Assembly (NCBI GenBank): GCA_002498455.1 | Contig: DAHO01000078.1 | Span: 1 to 22,112, forward strand | From: Euryarchaeota archaeon UBA602 | GTDB lineage: Archaea; Thermoplasmatota; Poseidoniia; Poseidoniales; Thalassarchaeaceae | Direction: 5' to 3' | DNA: 22,112 bases | Part shown: piece after piece, positions 16,085-22,112 of the stretch | Layout: each line of letters opens with the position of its first letter | How positions within the stretch are numbered: the stretch's first letter is position 1 | Program-made: the position numbers and the translations under genes | Notes under the pieces: generated by a model | The model's database searches: none | Seen by the model: only the letters and a program-made list of their open reading frames with translations | What the model was told of the DNA's origin: nothing

Positions 16085-16354
16085 ATGGGAGAAAAGAAGT
16101 ACTTCGTCCTAATGAAGGGCGGAAAAGATACAAGCCAGGTCTTCGCAAGTCGCCAACCTCGTGGCGCGGCTTTGAAGGCAGCCACTCGTGGCGCAACCGA
16201 CATCCACCTGCGAGAGCGTGGCACAAAGCGTGTTCACGTCTTCAAGGGCTGGACCGAAATGGTGACCCCTCCGGCATCTGCGCCGGAGTGGCTGAAGGCG
16301 AAAGGCCAGATCAAGAAGGCCAACGTCAAGAAGCAGCGCGTCGATCACCTTTGA
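16085..16354 (+). CDS. Archaeal chromatin protein MC1
   Basis: Small DNA-bending chromosomal protein, 89 residues, close to the 93-residue length of Methanosarcina MC1. The diagnostic run is present: RQPRGAALKAATRG (about 23-36), LRERGTKRVHVFKGW (about 42-56) and the basic end VKKQRVDHL. The region corresponding to the linker of other MC1 proteins is a few residues shorter here (ATDIHLRERG). MC1 is monomeric and bends DNA sharply; in archaea without abundant histones it is a main nucleoid protein. ATG 16085 has the ribosome site GAGGTGA six bases upstream. The gene is monocistronic, with its own long upstream gap and a strong terminator, as expected for an abundant protein. Longer overlapping frames on both strands across it are shadows. 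Confidence 0.95.
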   Translation: MGEKKYFVLMKGGKDTSQVFASRQPRGAALKAATRGATDIHLRERGTKRVHVFKGWTEMVTPPASAPEWLKAKGQIKKANVKKQRVDHL

Positions 16355-16401
16355 TCGAATTTGGTACAACCTGAGTTGGTAAAACACAAGATAACACACA
16401 G

Positions 16402-16443
16402 GCCCGTCATAGGCGCTTCGGTGCCTCTGGCGGGCTTTTTTTT
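16402..16443 (+). terminator. Intrinsic-type terminator with UUCG tetraloop after MC1
   Basis: Stem GCCCGTCA (16402-16409) pairs with TGGCGGGC (16428-16435). After one mismatch, AGGCGC (16411-16416) pairs with GTGCCT (16421-16426) and closes a C-TTCG-G tetraloop. Eight Ts follow directly (16436-16443). It has the form of a bacterial rho-independent terminator; archaeal polymerase mainly needs the T run. No T run follows on the minus strand, so it serves MC1. Confidence 0.88.
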
Positions 16444-16456
16444 ATTCAAGAATGAT

Positions 16457-17341
16457 TCAATTCGTAAACATCCCATTTCGATAGTCCATGATGGCTTGAT
16501 GAATTTCTTCTTGAGTGTTCATGACGAATGGTCCATACCGAGCAATGGGTTCATTCAATTCGGGTCCAGCGAGAATTAAGAAATCAGATTCTGTATCGGA
16601 TTGGATCGTGATTTCTTCACCGTTAGTGAGTAGGGCCAACTCTCCATCTCGAATTTGCTGATTAGAAACCATTCCAAGGGCCCTCGGATGTGTTTTGACT
16701 CGAAGCGGATTGTCGATTGTAATCTTGCCACTGAACACGTAAATCATCCCGTTTAAATCGGATTCGAATTGTTTGACAAGCTGTGCATTTTCTTCCATCT
16801 TTACATGAATCAGTGTGATGGGAATCACAGTGTCTATCGATGAATTGACCCCTAAACACTCTCCCGCAATCACACGTGCCCAAACTCCTTCATCTTCTGC
16901 AACGGGTGATTCGGGCGAGGGGATTTCCTGATATCTTGGCGGCATCATTTTGTTCTCTGAGGGAAGATTGACCCAGATTTGGAATCCATGCATTGTTCCA
17001 CCAGTTTTCTGAAACTCTTCATGAGGTTCTTCAGAATGCACGATTCCACGACCAGCAGTCATCCACTGAACGTCGCCTGGATTCAATACCCCTTTATTGC
17101 CCGCACTATCCTCATGTTGCATTCGCCCTTCAAGCAAATAAGTCACGGTTTCAAATCCTCGATGAGGATGCCATGGTGCACCTACGGCTTCTCCAGGTGC
17201 TGAAACGTTCGGCCCCATCTCATCTAACAATAGAAATGGACTCATCAGAGAACCCATTGCAGCGGGTCTACGGACCCAAAATCCTCCACCTTCCTGAACT
17301 CGACGTGTCGGTACAATCGATTTCACAGTACGGGAGGTCAT
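16457..17341 (-). CDS. Pirin family bicupin
   Basis: Iron-binding bicupin related to pirin/YhhW, 294 residues from the ATG at 17341. The N-terminal cupin has WHPHRGFETVTYL (His58, His60) and GRGIVHSEEP (His102, Glu104), the complete pirin metal set. The C-terminal cupin follows from about residue 170 (LIHVKMEENAQL, GMIYVFSGKITI). Family roles range from quercetin 2,3-dioxygenase activity to redox-sensing co-regulation; the substrate is unknown here. A GTG at 17392 would overlap the sdhB stop by four bases and is possible. ATG 17341 fits the usual pirin start and lies 25 nt from a CTATATG box at 17363-17369, suggesting an internal leaderless promoter. Pirin behind sdhB suggests read-through with SDH; some bacterial pirins act on central carbon metabolism. 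Confidence 0.9.
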   Translation of the reverse strand: MTSRTVKSIVPTRRVQEGGGFWVRRPAAMGSLMSPFLLLDEMGPNVSAPGEAVGAPWHPHRGFETVTYLLEGRMQHEDSAGNKGVLNPGDVQWMTAGRGIVHSEEPHEEFQKTGGTMHGFQIWVNLPSENKMMPPRYQEIPSPESPVAEDEGVWARVIAGECLGVNSSIDTVIPITLIHVKMEENAQLVKQFESDLNGMIYVFSGKITIDNPLRVKTHPRALGMVSNQQIRDGELALLTNGEEITIQSDTESDFLILAGPELNEPIARYGPFVMNTQEEIHQAIMDYRNGMFTN

Positions 17342-17362
17342 AGTCATCGATTCTTTGTCGTA

Positions 17363-17369
17363 CATATAG
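17363..17369 (-). promoter_or_regulatory. CTATATG box upstream of pirin
   Basis: CTATATG on the minus strand, centred 25 nt before the pirin ATG at 17341, just past the sdhB stop. The same 7-mer occurs ahead of the thermosome and sdhC genes. Confidence 0.35.
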
Positions 17370-17388
17370 AACCGTGCTTTTTTCAAAT

Positions 17389-18153
17389 TCACTTACGAAT
17401 GCCCAGCTTCTTGGCGATAATAGCAACGGGGTCATAATATTCAGTGACCACTCTCTCCTTCAATGGAATGATTGCATTATCAGTGATATTGATTCCCGCA
17501 GGACAAACCTCAGTACAACATCTCGTGATATTGCAGTATCCTATTCCGAAATCATCCTTAATCATCGCAATTCTATCTTCCTCATCCATGGGATGCATCT
17601 CCAAATTGGCCAATCTAACAAAGAAGCGTGGACCTGCAAATTGCCCAAAGAGCTGATGTTCCCTCATCACGTGACAGGTATTTACACAGAGCATGCATTC
17701 GATACAAGACCGAAATTCTTGAACACGATCTGCTTCAATTTGATCAAATTCCCAATTCATTTCATCTGGGCCAGATAGTGGCGGGATGGTTTGATTGATT
17801 TGATATGCCCATTCCAAATCAGTGACGAGATCTTTTGTCAAAGGGAAGGTTTGCATTGGCTTGACTAGAATCGGTTGCCCCTCGGGTGTTTCATGCATGA
17901 TTTCATCCATTCTTGTCATACACATCAGTCTAGGTTTTCCATTCACCTCGGCACTGCACGAACCACACTTACCCGCCTTACAGTTCCATCTACAGGACAA
18001 ATCCGGAGCATGCTCTGCTTGGATTCTGTGTATGACATCTAAGACCACCATGCCTTCATCCATCTCAACAGTATAATCAACCATTTTCCCATTTGGTTTA
18101 CCCGATTCGTCAGGCTCACCGCGGAACACACGGAATGTTACATCATCAGACAT
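17389..18153 (-). CDS. sdhB: Succinate dehydrogenase iron-sulfur subunit
   Basis: Electron-transfer subunit of complex II, 254 residues from ATG 18153, chosen because GAGGAGGAA stands directly upstream within the sdhA end; the in-frame start at 18192 lacks this. The [2Fe-2S] domain has Cys58, Cys63, Cys66 and Cys78 (NCKAGKCGSC...LMC). The [4Fe-4S] and [3Fe-4S] ligands are CIECMLCVNTC (Cys150, 153, 156, 160) and CNITRCCTEVCP (Cys207, 213, 217). Extra cysteines at 54 and 212 are not standard cluster ligands. The gene overlaps sdhA by eight bases, so the two are translationally coupled. The electron path is FAD in SdhA, through the three clusters, to quinone at SdhC. Confidence 0.96.
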   Translation of the reverse strand: MSDDVTFRVFRGEPDESGKPNGKMVDYTVEMDEGMVVLDVIHRIQAEHAPDLSCRWNCKAGKCGSCSAEVNGKPRLMCMTRMDEIMHETPEGQPILVKPMQTFPLTKDLVTDLEWAYQINQTIPPLSGPDEMNWEFDQIEADRVQEFRSCIECMLCVNTCHVMREHQLFGQFAGPRFFVRLANLEMHPMDEEDRIAMIKDDFGIGYCNITRCCTEVCPAGINITDNAIIPLKERVVTEYYDPVAIIAKKLGIRK

Positions 18154-19996
18154 TGGATTCCTCCTCATCTTCGTGTAAATCTTCAGCGTCAAGGAATTCT
18201 TTGAGACGATCGGGGATTGGTGGATATCGTGTATGGCTTAGCTTCATTTCCCCATCTGAGCCTTTGACAATGACGCTGTTGATTTTACCCCAGTGCGAAT
18301 AATCCGGAACTGGGAAATCAAGTCTGGTGTGCCCACCGCGACTTTCTTCCCTCGCAAGTGCAGCCAAAGCGCACATTTTGCTCACATCAATCATTGCACC
18401 AATCTCTAGAGCTTGATGCCACCCCGGATTGTAAACTCGCGTCCCACCCGGAGATGCGGATTCTTCTCTCTCTCGGAATGCTTCCAATTCTTCTAGCGCC
18501 TCCTCGAGTTGTTGACCTTGGCGAATGATCCCTACTTTTTGTTGCATTAATTCACGTAAATCTTCTACGACTTTGGCTGGATTTTCACCACCTTTCCTAA
18601 GCAGAGGGGCAAGAGTTTCTTCAACGACTTTTTCAATTTCTTCATGACTGATTTCAGCGAATTCTTCAATCTCAATTGCTGACTTGGCAGCATACATTCC
18701 TGCCCTTCTTCCGAATGTAATCAAATCTGACAATGAATTACCGCCCAAACGATTGGCACCGTGAAGACCGGTAGCAGCCTCACCGGCTGCATAAAGACCG
18801 GGGATGGTCGATTCCTGAGTTTCTGGATGTACTTTGACTCCTCCCATAACATAGTGTGCGGTAGGTCCTACCTCCATTGGTTCCTTGGTAATATCAACGG
18901 CAGCCAATTCCATAAATTGGTGGTACATACCTGGAAGTTTCTTCTTGACTTGATCTTCAGGTCTCCAAGATATATTGAGATACGCGCCACCGTGTTCTGA
19001 TGCGCGACCCGCCTCTCTCTCAGAATTAATTGCTTTAGCAACAACGTCTCTAGTCAGTAATTCAGGAGGGCGTCGAGCGGTAGGGGTTTCATCAGCGACA
19101 ATCGAGTTCACCCAATCCATTGCCTCTTCTTCTGTATCAGCAAATTCATCCCTGTACATTTCAGGGACATAATCAAACATGAAACGTTCACCTTCGGAAT
19201 TGGTTAGCATCCCACCTTCACCTCTGACACCCTCTGTGACTAGAATACCGCGAACACTTGGGGGCCAAATCATTCCTGTTGGGTGAAATTGTACAAACTC
19301 CATATCGCCCAACTCAGCTCCAACCCAATATGCAAGCGCGTGGCCTTCTCCAGAGTATTCCCATGAGCCTGAACAGACTGACCAACACCTGGTGATTCCA
19401 CCTGTAGCCAATACGATTGCTTTAGACTTGAACAAATGAAGTGACCCATCAACTCGATTGTAGGCGAAACATCCAGAAATTCTACCCTCTGTTTTGAATA
19501 GATGGCGAACCGTATATTCCATAAATACCTCCATTCCAGTATGAATCCCACGTTCTTGCAAAGTTCGAATTATTTCTAGACCCGTGGCGTCACCAATATG
19601 AGCGAGACGTGGATAAGTGTGTCCGCCAAAGTTTCGTTGATTGGTTAGTCCACTTGGAGTCCTATCAAAAATCGCTCCCCATTGCTCAAGCTCTCGAATT
19701 CGATCGGGGCTTTCCTTTGCATGTATCTCAGCCATTCTCCAATCGCCAAGATACTTTCCACCTTTCATCGTATCACGGAAGTGAGTCATCCAAGAATCTC
19801 TTGGATCTTTATTGGATAAGGCGGATGCAGCTCCCCCTTCAGCCATTACAGTATGCGCTTTCCCTAACATTGATTTGCAAATTACAGCGACTGAAATATC
19901 TGATTTCGTCGCTTCGATTGCGGCTCTTAGTCCGGCACCACCTGCACCAATGATGACGACATCGAACTCGTGAGTCATGTATGTCTTATCCATCAT
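18146..19996 (-). CDS. sdhA: Succinate dehydrogenase flavoprotein subunit
   Basis: Catalytic subunit of complex II, 616 residues. It shows the FAD dinucleotide motif IIGAGGAGLRAA (15-26), and KAHTVMAEGG with His48 as the likely covalent FAD attachment site. Active-site residues are visible: QFHPTG (His238), LLTRDVV (Arg316), PTAHYVMGG (His381) and GANRLGGNSL (Arg416). The C-terminus is the usual helical domain ending acidic. Start: ATG 19996, with ATG 19993 next to it. The ribosome site GAGGTGA overlaps the sdhC stop codon (TGAGG), which shows tight coupling. Oxidation of succinate, not fumarate reduction, is assumed for an aerobic surface-ocean archaeon; sequence alone does not settle direction. 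Confidence 0.97.
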   Translation of the reverse strand: MMDKTYMTHEFDVVIIGAGGAGLRAAIEATKSDISVAVICKSMLGKAHTVMAEGGAASALSNKDPRDSWMTHFRDTMKGGKYLGDWRMAEIHAKESPDRIRELEQWGAIFDRTPSGLTNQRNFGGHTYPRLAHIGDATGLEIIRTLQERGIHTGMEVFMEYTVRHLFKTEGRISGCFAYNRVDGSLHLFKSKAIVLATGGITRCWSVCSGSWEYSGEGHALAYWVGAELGDMEFVQFHPTGMIWPPSVRGILVTEGVRGEGGMLTNSEGERFMFDYVPEMYRDEFADTEEEAMDWVNSIVADETPTARRPPELLTRDVVAKAINSEREAGRASEHGGAYLNISWRPEDQVKKKLPGMYHQFMELAAVDITKEPMEVGPTAHYVMGGVKVHPETQESTIPGLYAAGEAATGLHGANRLGGNSLSDLITFGRRAGMYAAKSAIEIEEFAEISHEEIEKVVEETLAPLLRKGGENPAKVVEDLRELMQQKVGIIRQGQQLEEALEELEAFREREESASPGGTRVYNPGWHQALEIGAMIDVSKMCALAALAREESRGGHTRLDFPVPDYSHWGKINSVIVKGSDGEMKLSHTRYPPIPDRLKEFLDAEDLHEDEEESNV

Positions 19997-20002
19997 TTCA
20001 CC

Positions 20003-20800
20003 TCAAAGCATTATCAATACTGGATCACTAAGAATTCCTTCGGCAACCGACCAAACAGATAAATCTCCAATGAAAACCATCGCCAGACTCGTCCAAAACC
20101 AAAATGCATGGTGGACATTTGTGCTACTGACCCTCCAGTAAACCTTTCCAATAATTCGACCAAATTTTCCAGTCCATCGATCTAACCCTCCACCAAACAT
20201 GTGTCTGAAGGCATGACAAGATACAACGTACATTGTTAGCAGGAATGATTCGGTAGCAAGAACCAGTGTACCCACTGAAACACCCAATGTGTCAGAAGAC
20301 CCTTCATGAAATTGCATCGTGTGCCAGACATCGTAAACCTTGACAATTAACACCATAATTGCGAGATATAACATGTAGCGATGGATATTGTTCAGGACAA
20401 AAAGTCCAGTCTCTCCTTTGTAACCGAATCGATAACTAATCTCTGGTTTTGATACGACGCAGCCAGTAGGATTTTGGAAAAACACTCGATGGTAAACACG
20501 TCGCATATAGTAGCATGTTCCTCGAAACCCAAAAGGTATCCAAAGAATCAACATGGCTGAATTTGCCCAACTTGGCGCCGATATATCGAACATGTGAATG
20601 ATGTCAGGAGAGAATATCGGAGAGGTCACCCGGTGATTGTCATAGTGAATTTCACCATCGAAAAAAACAACTCTGAGACCAGTGTAGATTACGGCTGCGG
20701 TGAGTGCGGTTGCCATCCAAAGTGGCTGCTTCCACCATGAATCAATCCGGTCTGTACGACCGAATCCACGTACGAGTGGAAGCGCAATATTGCCCCCCAT
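20003..20800 (-). CDS. sdhC: Succinate dehydrogenase membrane anchor / cytochrome b subunit
   Basis: Membrane anchor of complex II, 265 residues from ATG 20800, with GAGG eight bases upstream. Five hydrophobic segments can be seen at about 24-47, 79-100, 132-160, 172-200 and 229-253. His140 (NIHRYM), His196 and His200 (CHAFRH) are heme-ligand candidates. The pattern WWKQPLWM, LILWIPFGFRGTCYYMRRVY and LNNIHRYMLYLA resembles the single anchor subunit of actinobacterial-type SDH. A single anchor gene replaces the separate sdhC and sdhD of enterobacteria. Longer frames to 20839 and 20917 would run through the TATA-like box and the dyad in the promoter gap, so they are rejected. First gene of sdhCAB, with six bases to sdhA. 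Confidence 0.9.
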   Translation of the reverse strand: MGGNIALPLVRGFGRTDRIDSWWKQPLWMATALTAAVIYTGLRVVFFDGEIHYDNHRVTSPIFSPDIIHMFDISAPSWANSAMLILWIPFGFRGTCYYMRRVYHRVFFQNPTGCVVSKPEISYRFGYKGETGLFVLNNIHRYMLYLAIMVLIVKVYDVWHTMQFHEGSSDTLGVSVGTLVLATESFLLTMYVVSCHAFRHMFGGGLDRWTGKFGRIIGKVYWRVSSTNVHHAFWFWTSLAMVFIGDLSVWSVAEGILSDPVLIML

Positions 20801-20836
20801 CAAGTTAGCCTCGGTTATTCGGCAATGCCCGACCAC

Positions 20837-20843
20837 CATATAG
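20837..20843. promoter_or_regulatory. TATA-like box between sdhC and the CxxC gene
   Basis: CATATAG on the plus strand, CTATATG on the minus. The offset to the sdhC ATG (20800) is about 40 nt and to the CxxC gene ATG (20892) about 52 nt, so leaders of about 14 and 26 nt would result. It is the same 7-mer as at the thermosome/dnaK divergon. Confidence 0.4.
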
Positions 20844-20849
20844 TTGTGG

Positions 20850-20868
20850 TGAACCCCATAGGGGTTCA
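20850..20868. promoter_or_regulatory. Perfect 8-3-8 dyad in the sdhC promoter gap
   Basis: TGAACCCC-ATA-GGGGTTCA is a perfect 19-bp inverted repeat. It lies directly upstream of the TATA-like box for sdhC and at the predicted start of transcription for the CxxC gene. A regulator here could activate sdhC and block the small gene, or repress both. Confidence 0.6.
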
Positions 20869-20891
20869 AGTATGAAGATGTTCGAGGAGAC

Positions 20892-21014
20892 ATGCATGAA
20901 GTTTTGTCTATCTGCACAGAATGTGATTTTATGCCAGGCGCATATTTTCCTGGAATGCCATGTCCAGAATGTGATTCAATAACTTGTCCAGAATGTGATT
21001 CAATAATTCTGTAA
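20892..21014 (+). CDS. 40-residue CxxC-rich small protein
   Basis: Unrecognised small gene. The frame from ATG 20892 to TAA 21012-21014 encodes 40 residues with three CxxC pairs: CTEC (8-11), CPEC (24-27) and CPEC (32-35), each followed by Asp. Such spacing suits a zinc-ribbon or zinc-knuckle protein, though six Cys is an unusual number for one or two Zn sites. The last two units, CPECDSIT and CPECDSII, come from a 24-nt (8-codon) tandem duplication that keeps the frame. GAGGAG (20884-20889) lies just upstream as ribosome site. The CPEC units recall the amino-carrier protein LysW, but the EDWGE C-terminus of LysW is absent. It diverges from sdhC and shares its promoter gap. Coding status is inferred from the motif, ribosome site and frame-keeping repeat. 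Confidence 0.6.
   Translation: MHEVLSICTECDFMPGAYFPGMPCPECDSITCPECDSIIL
20961..21008 (+). repeat. 24-nt tandem duplication, two copies
   Basis: Two adjacent 24-nt units (20961-20984, 20985-21008) differ at one base (position 23, C versus T). A partial older copy is seen at 20913-20927 (CTECD codons), 48 nt before the first unit. The unit length equals eight codons of the CxxC protein. Confidence 0.9.
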
Positions 21015-21025
21015 ATACAAGAAGG

Positions 21026-21044
21026 GTGTGATTGATAATCACAC
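21026..21044. promoter_or_regulatory. Perfect 7-5-7 dyad upstream of the lipoprotein gene
   Basis: GTGTGAT-TGATA-ATCACAC, perfect over 19 bp, centred 26 nt before the lipoprotein ATG (21061). That is where the TATA box of a leaderless gene should be, and the centre TGATAAT is its only A/T-rich core, so a bound regulator would compete with TBP. Confidence 0.55.
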
Positions 21045-21060
21045 TACCTTTCCGGGCTTC

Positions 21061-22112
21061 ATGGATAGGAGATTTGTTGCTCTAACTCTTGTATTGATGC
21101 TGTTGCTTCCGGGTTGTTTAGGAACGGAAGAAATTGATGACACTGAAGTGATTGAAGAAGAAACCGACACCACACCTCTACCTACGATTGTCTCGGTACC
21201 GCAAACCGACGGTTGTGACAATCTGAATCCAATTCACTGCATGCTTCCCTTCCCTTCAGACGCATTCTTGCGCGAAGACAATTCCACTGTGACTGGGTAT
21301 CGTGTCAACTATGCAGAGAATACACTCCCGGTCTCGGGCTCGCTTGCCGGACAAGGAGAAAATGTTCAGATTGAATCCTTCAACCTCTTGGATGGGATGA
21401 GTCCAACCACTCAAATCATGACTGCGTTTTCAACCATTCCGGATTTGACTGGAGTGGCTGATCAGCACACGATTGGGGCATCGCTTGAGGCAGGGCATGC
21501 AACAATCTTGCTCAACTTAGATACTGGTGAAAAAGTCGCTCATTGGGTAGAAACAGATGCTAGGGCTGACGATGAAACCGGTACAATCGTCTTCATACGA
21601 ACCTTGGTACAGTTGGAACCAAACACTGCGTATGGAGTCGGATTATCAGGATTGAACGTGACCCCCTCAGTCGCATTCCAAGCCGTTTTGGATGGTTTGG
21701 AAACCGATGCTCCAGATGTCGAAGCTCGCCAGACTTCGATAGCCAATTTGATCGGGGCGATTGCAAATGCTGGACATAACACAACGAATCTCAAGGCCGC
21801 GTGGCAATTCCATACCGCTTCAATGGAATCGATAATTGGACCCATGCTCTCGATGCGTGCAGATGCTCTAGAGCGGCTTGGAGAAGATGGGATTGGTTGT
21901 ACCGTTGAAAGTGTCGAAACGGATTGGATGGATGACACTGAAAGTGATTTCCGTCTAATCAAAGGCACCTACACTGTGCCGCATTATCTTGAATGGCAAA
22001 ATCCTCCGAGTCTCATTAGCACGGATGCCAATGGAACCCCTCAATTTGTAGAGAATGCGGAGGTCGATTTCACGTTGGTCATTCCTCAAGTTCTCGCTGA
22101 TAATAATGAGAG
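21061..22112 (+). CDS. Lipoprotein, N-terminal part of a large secreted hydrolase-like protein (cut by window end)
   Basis: The reading frame is open from ATG 21061 to the window edge (350 codons plus two bases) with no stop. The N-terminus MDRRFVALTLVLMLLLPGC is a lipoprotein signal with lipobox LPGC (Cys19), followed by an acidic Glu/Asp/Thr linker. The mature part has CMLPFPSDAFLRED, FNLLDGMSPTTQIM, TGEKVAHWVETDA, LEPNTAYGVGLSGL and AAWQFHTASMESI. This pattern is familiar from the N-terminal region of large secreted proteins, common in actinobacteria and marine microbes, that continue into an alpha/beta-hydrolase domain. That later domain would lie beyond the window, so enzymatic activity is not shown. 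There is no ribosome site; a leaderless transcript is likely, with the dyad at 21026-21044 at the TATA position. Confidence 0.85.
   Translation, partial: MDRRFVALTLVLMLLLPGCLGTEEIDDTEVIEEETDTTPLPTIVSVPQTDGCDNLNPIHCMLPFPSDAFLREDNSTVTGYRVNYAENTLPVSGSLAGQGENVQIESFNLLDGMSPTTQIMTAFSTIPDLTGVADQHTIGASLEAGHATILLNLDTGEKVAHWVETDARADDETGTIVFIRTLVQLEPNTAYGVGLSGLNVTPSVAFQAVLDGLETDAPDVEARQTSIANLIGAIANAGHNTTNLKAAWQFHTASMESIIGPMLSMRADALERLGEDGIGCTVESVETDWMDDTESDFRLIKGTYTVPHYLEWQNPPSLISTDANGTPQFVENAEVDFTLVIPQVLADNNE

Noticed and set aside
16039..16374. 111-codon frame overlapping MC1 on the same strand.
   Set aside because: Shadow of MC1; its product is Arg/Pro-rich with no family match, while the MC1 frame is unmistakable and has the ribosome site.
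20801..20917. N-terminal extensions of SdhC to 20839 or 20917.
   Set aside because: They would translate through the TATA-like box and the perfect dyad; the polar, His/Cys-containing extension has no counterpart in SDH anchors, and ATG 20800 has a ribosome site.
20913..21008. CRISPR-like or integration-site repeat.
   Set aside because: Only two full 24-nt units, directly adjacent without spacers, and the unit length fits eight codons of a coding frame.
20892..21014. LysW amino-carrier protein.
   Set aside because: CPEC units are similar, but the C-terminal EDWGE motif and the usual length of about 55 residues are missing, and no lysine/arginine biosynthesis genes are nearby.

Overview
The window reads as a chromosomal segment of a planktonic euryarchaeon, most likely Marine Group II/III (Poseidoniia, Thermoplasmatota). 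The reasons are a group II chaperonin (thermosome) beside a bacterial-type DnaK, the archaeal chromatin protein MC1, large Asn-sequon-rich surface proteins with C-terminal membrane anchors, a lipoprotein, a CCA-less tRNA gene, and archaeal-looking promoters with TATA-like boxes and short leaders. This lineage call is inferred from gene content and family recognition; no search was run.

Layout. 15-2406 (minus): thermosome followed by the tRNA hydroxylase TrhO. 2514-5028 (plus): an alpha-crystallin-like protein, then DnaK. The two chaperone units diverge from one gap whose midpoint is a TATA-like box. 5030-9375 (minus): M17 leucyl aminopeptidase, secreted M14 zinc carboxypeptidase, and a two-gene polyamine unit (agmatinase, then a pyruvoyl decarboxylase of the SpeH family). 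9504-9902 (plus): a small conserved acidic protein. 9904-10650 (minus): a macrodomain protein whose stop codon directly abuts tRNA-Gly(CCC). 10746-15866 (plus): a 1706-residue surface protein in which a TIGR03790-like domain appears to be split by PA14 and LamG-like modules. 16085-16354 (plus): MC1, followed by a UUCG-capped intrinsic-type terminator. 16457-20800 (minus): succinate dehydrogenase sdhC-sdhA-sdhB with a pirin gene behind it. 20892-21014 (plus): a 40-residue CxxC protein, too short for routine gene calling, built partly from a 24-nt in-frame tandem repeat. 21061-end (plus): a lipoprotein cut off by the window edge.

How the genes fit together. The left part is protein quality control and tRNA modification. 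The middle combines peptide scavenging (M17, M14) with polyamine synthesis. The right part is respiration (SDH), chromatin and cell-surface or exported proteins. Most of this is core metabolism of a heterotroph. The less ordinary parts are the nested surface protein, the tiny Cys-rich gene divergent from sdhC, several perfect dyads with 3- or 5-nt centres in promoter gaps, and two start codons lying inside inverted repeats.

No CRISPR array, insertion sequence, integrase or rRNA gene was seen. No stretch over 300 bases lacks a gene; the longest gap is 15867-16084, ahead of MC1.
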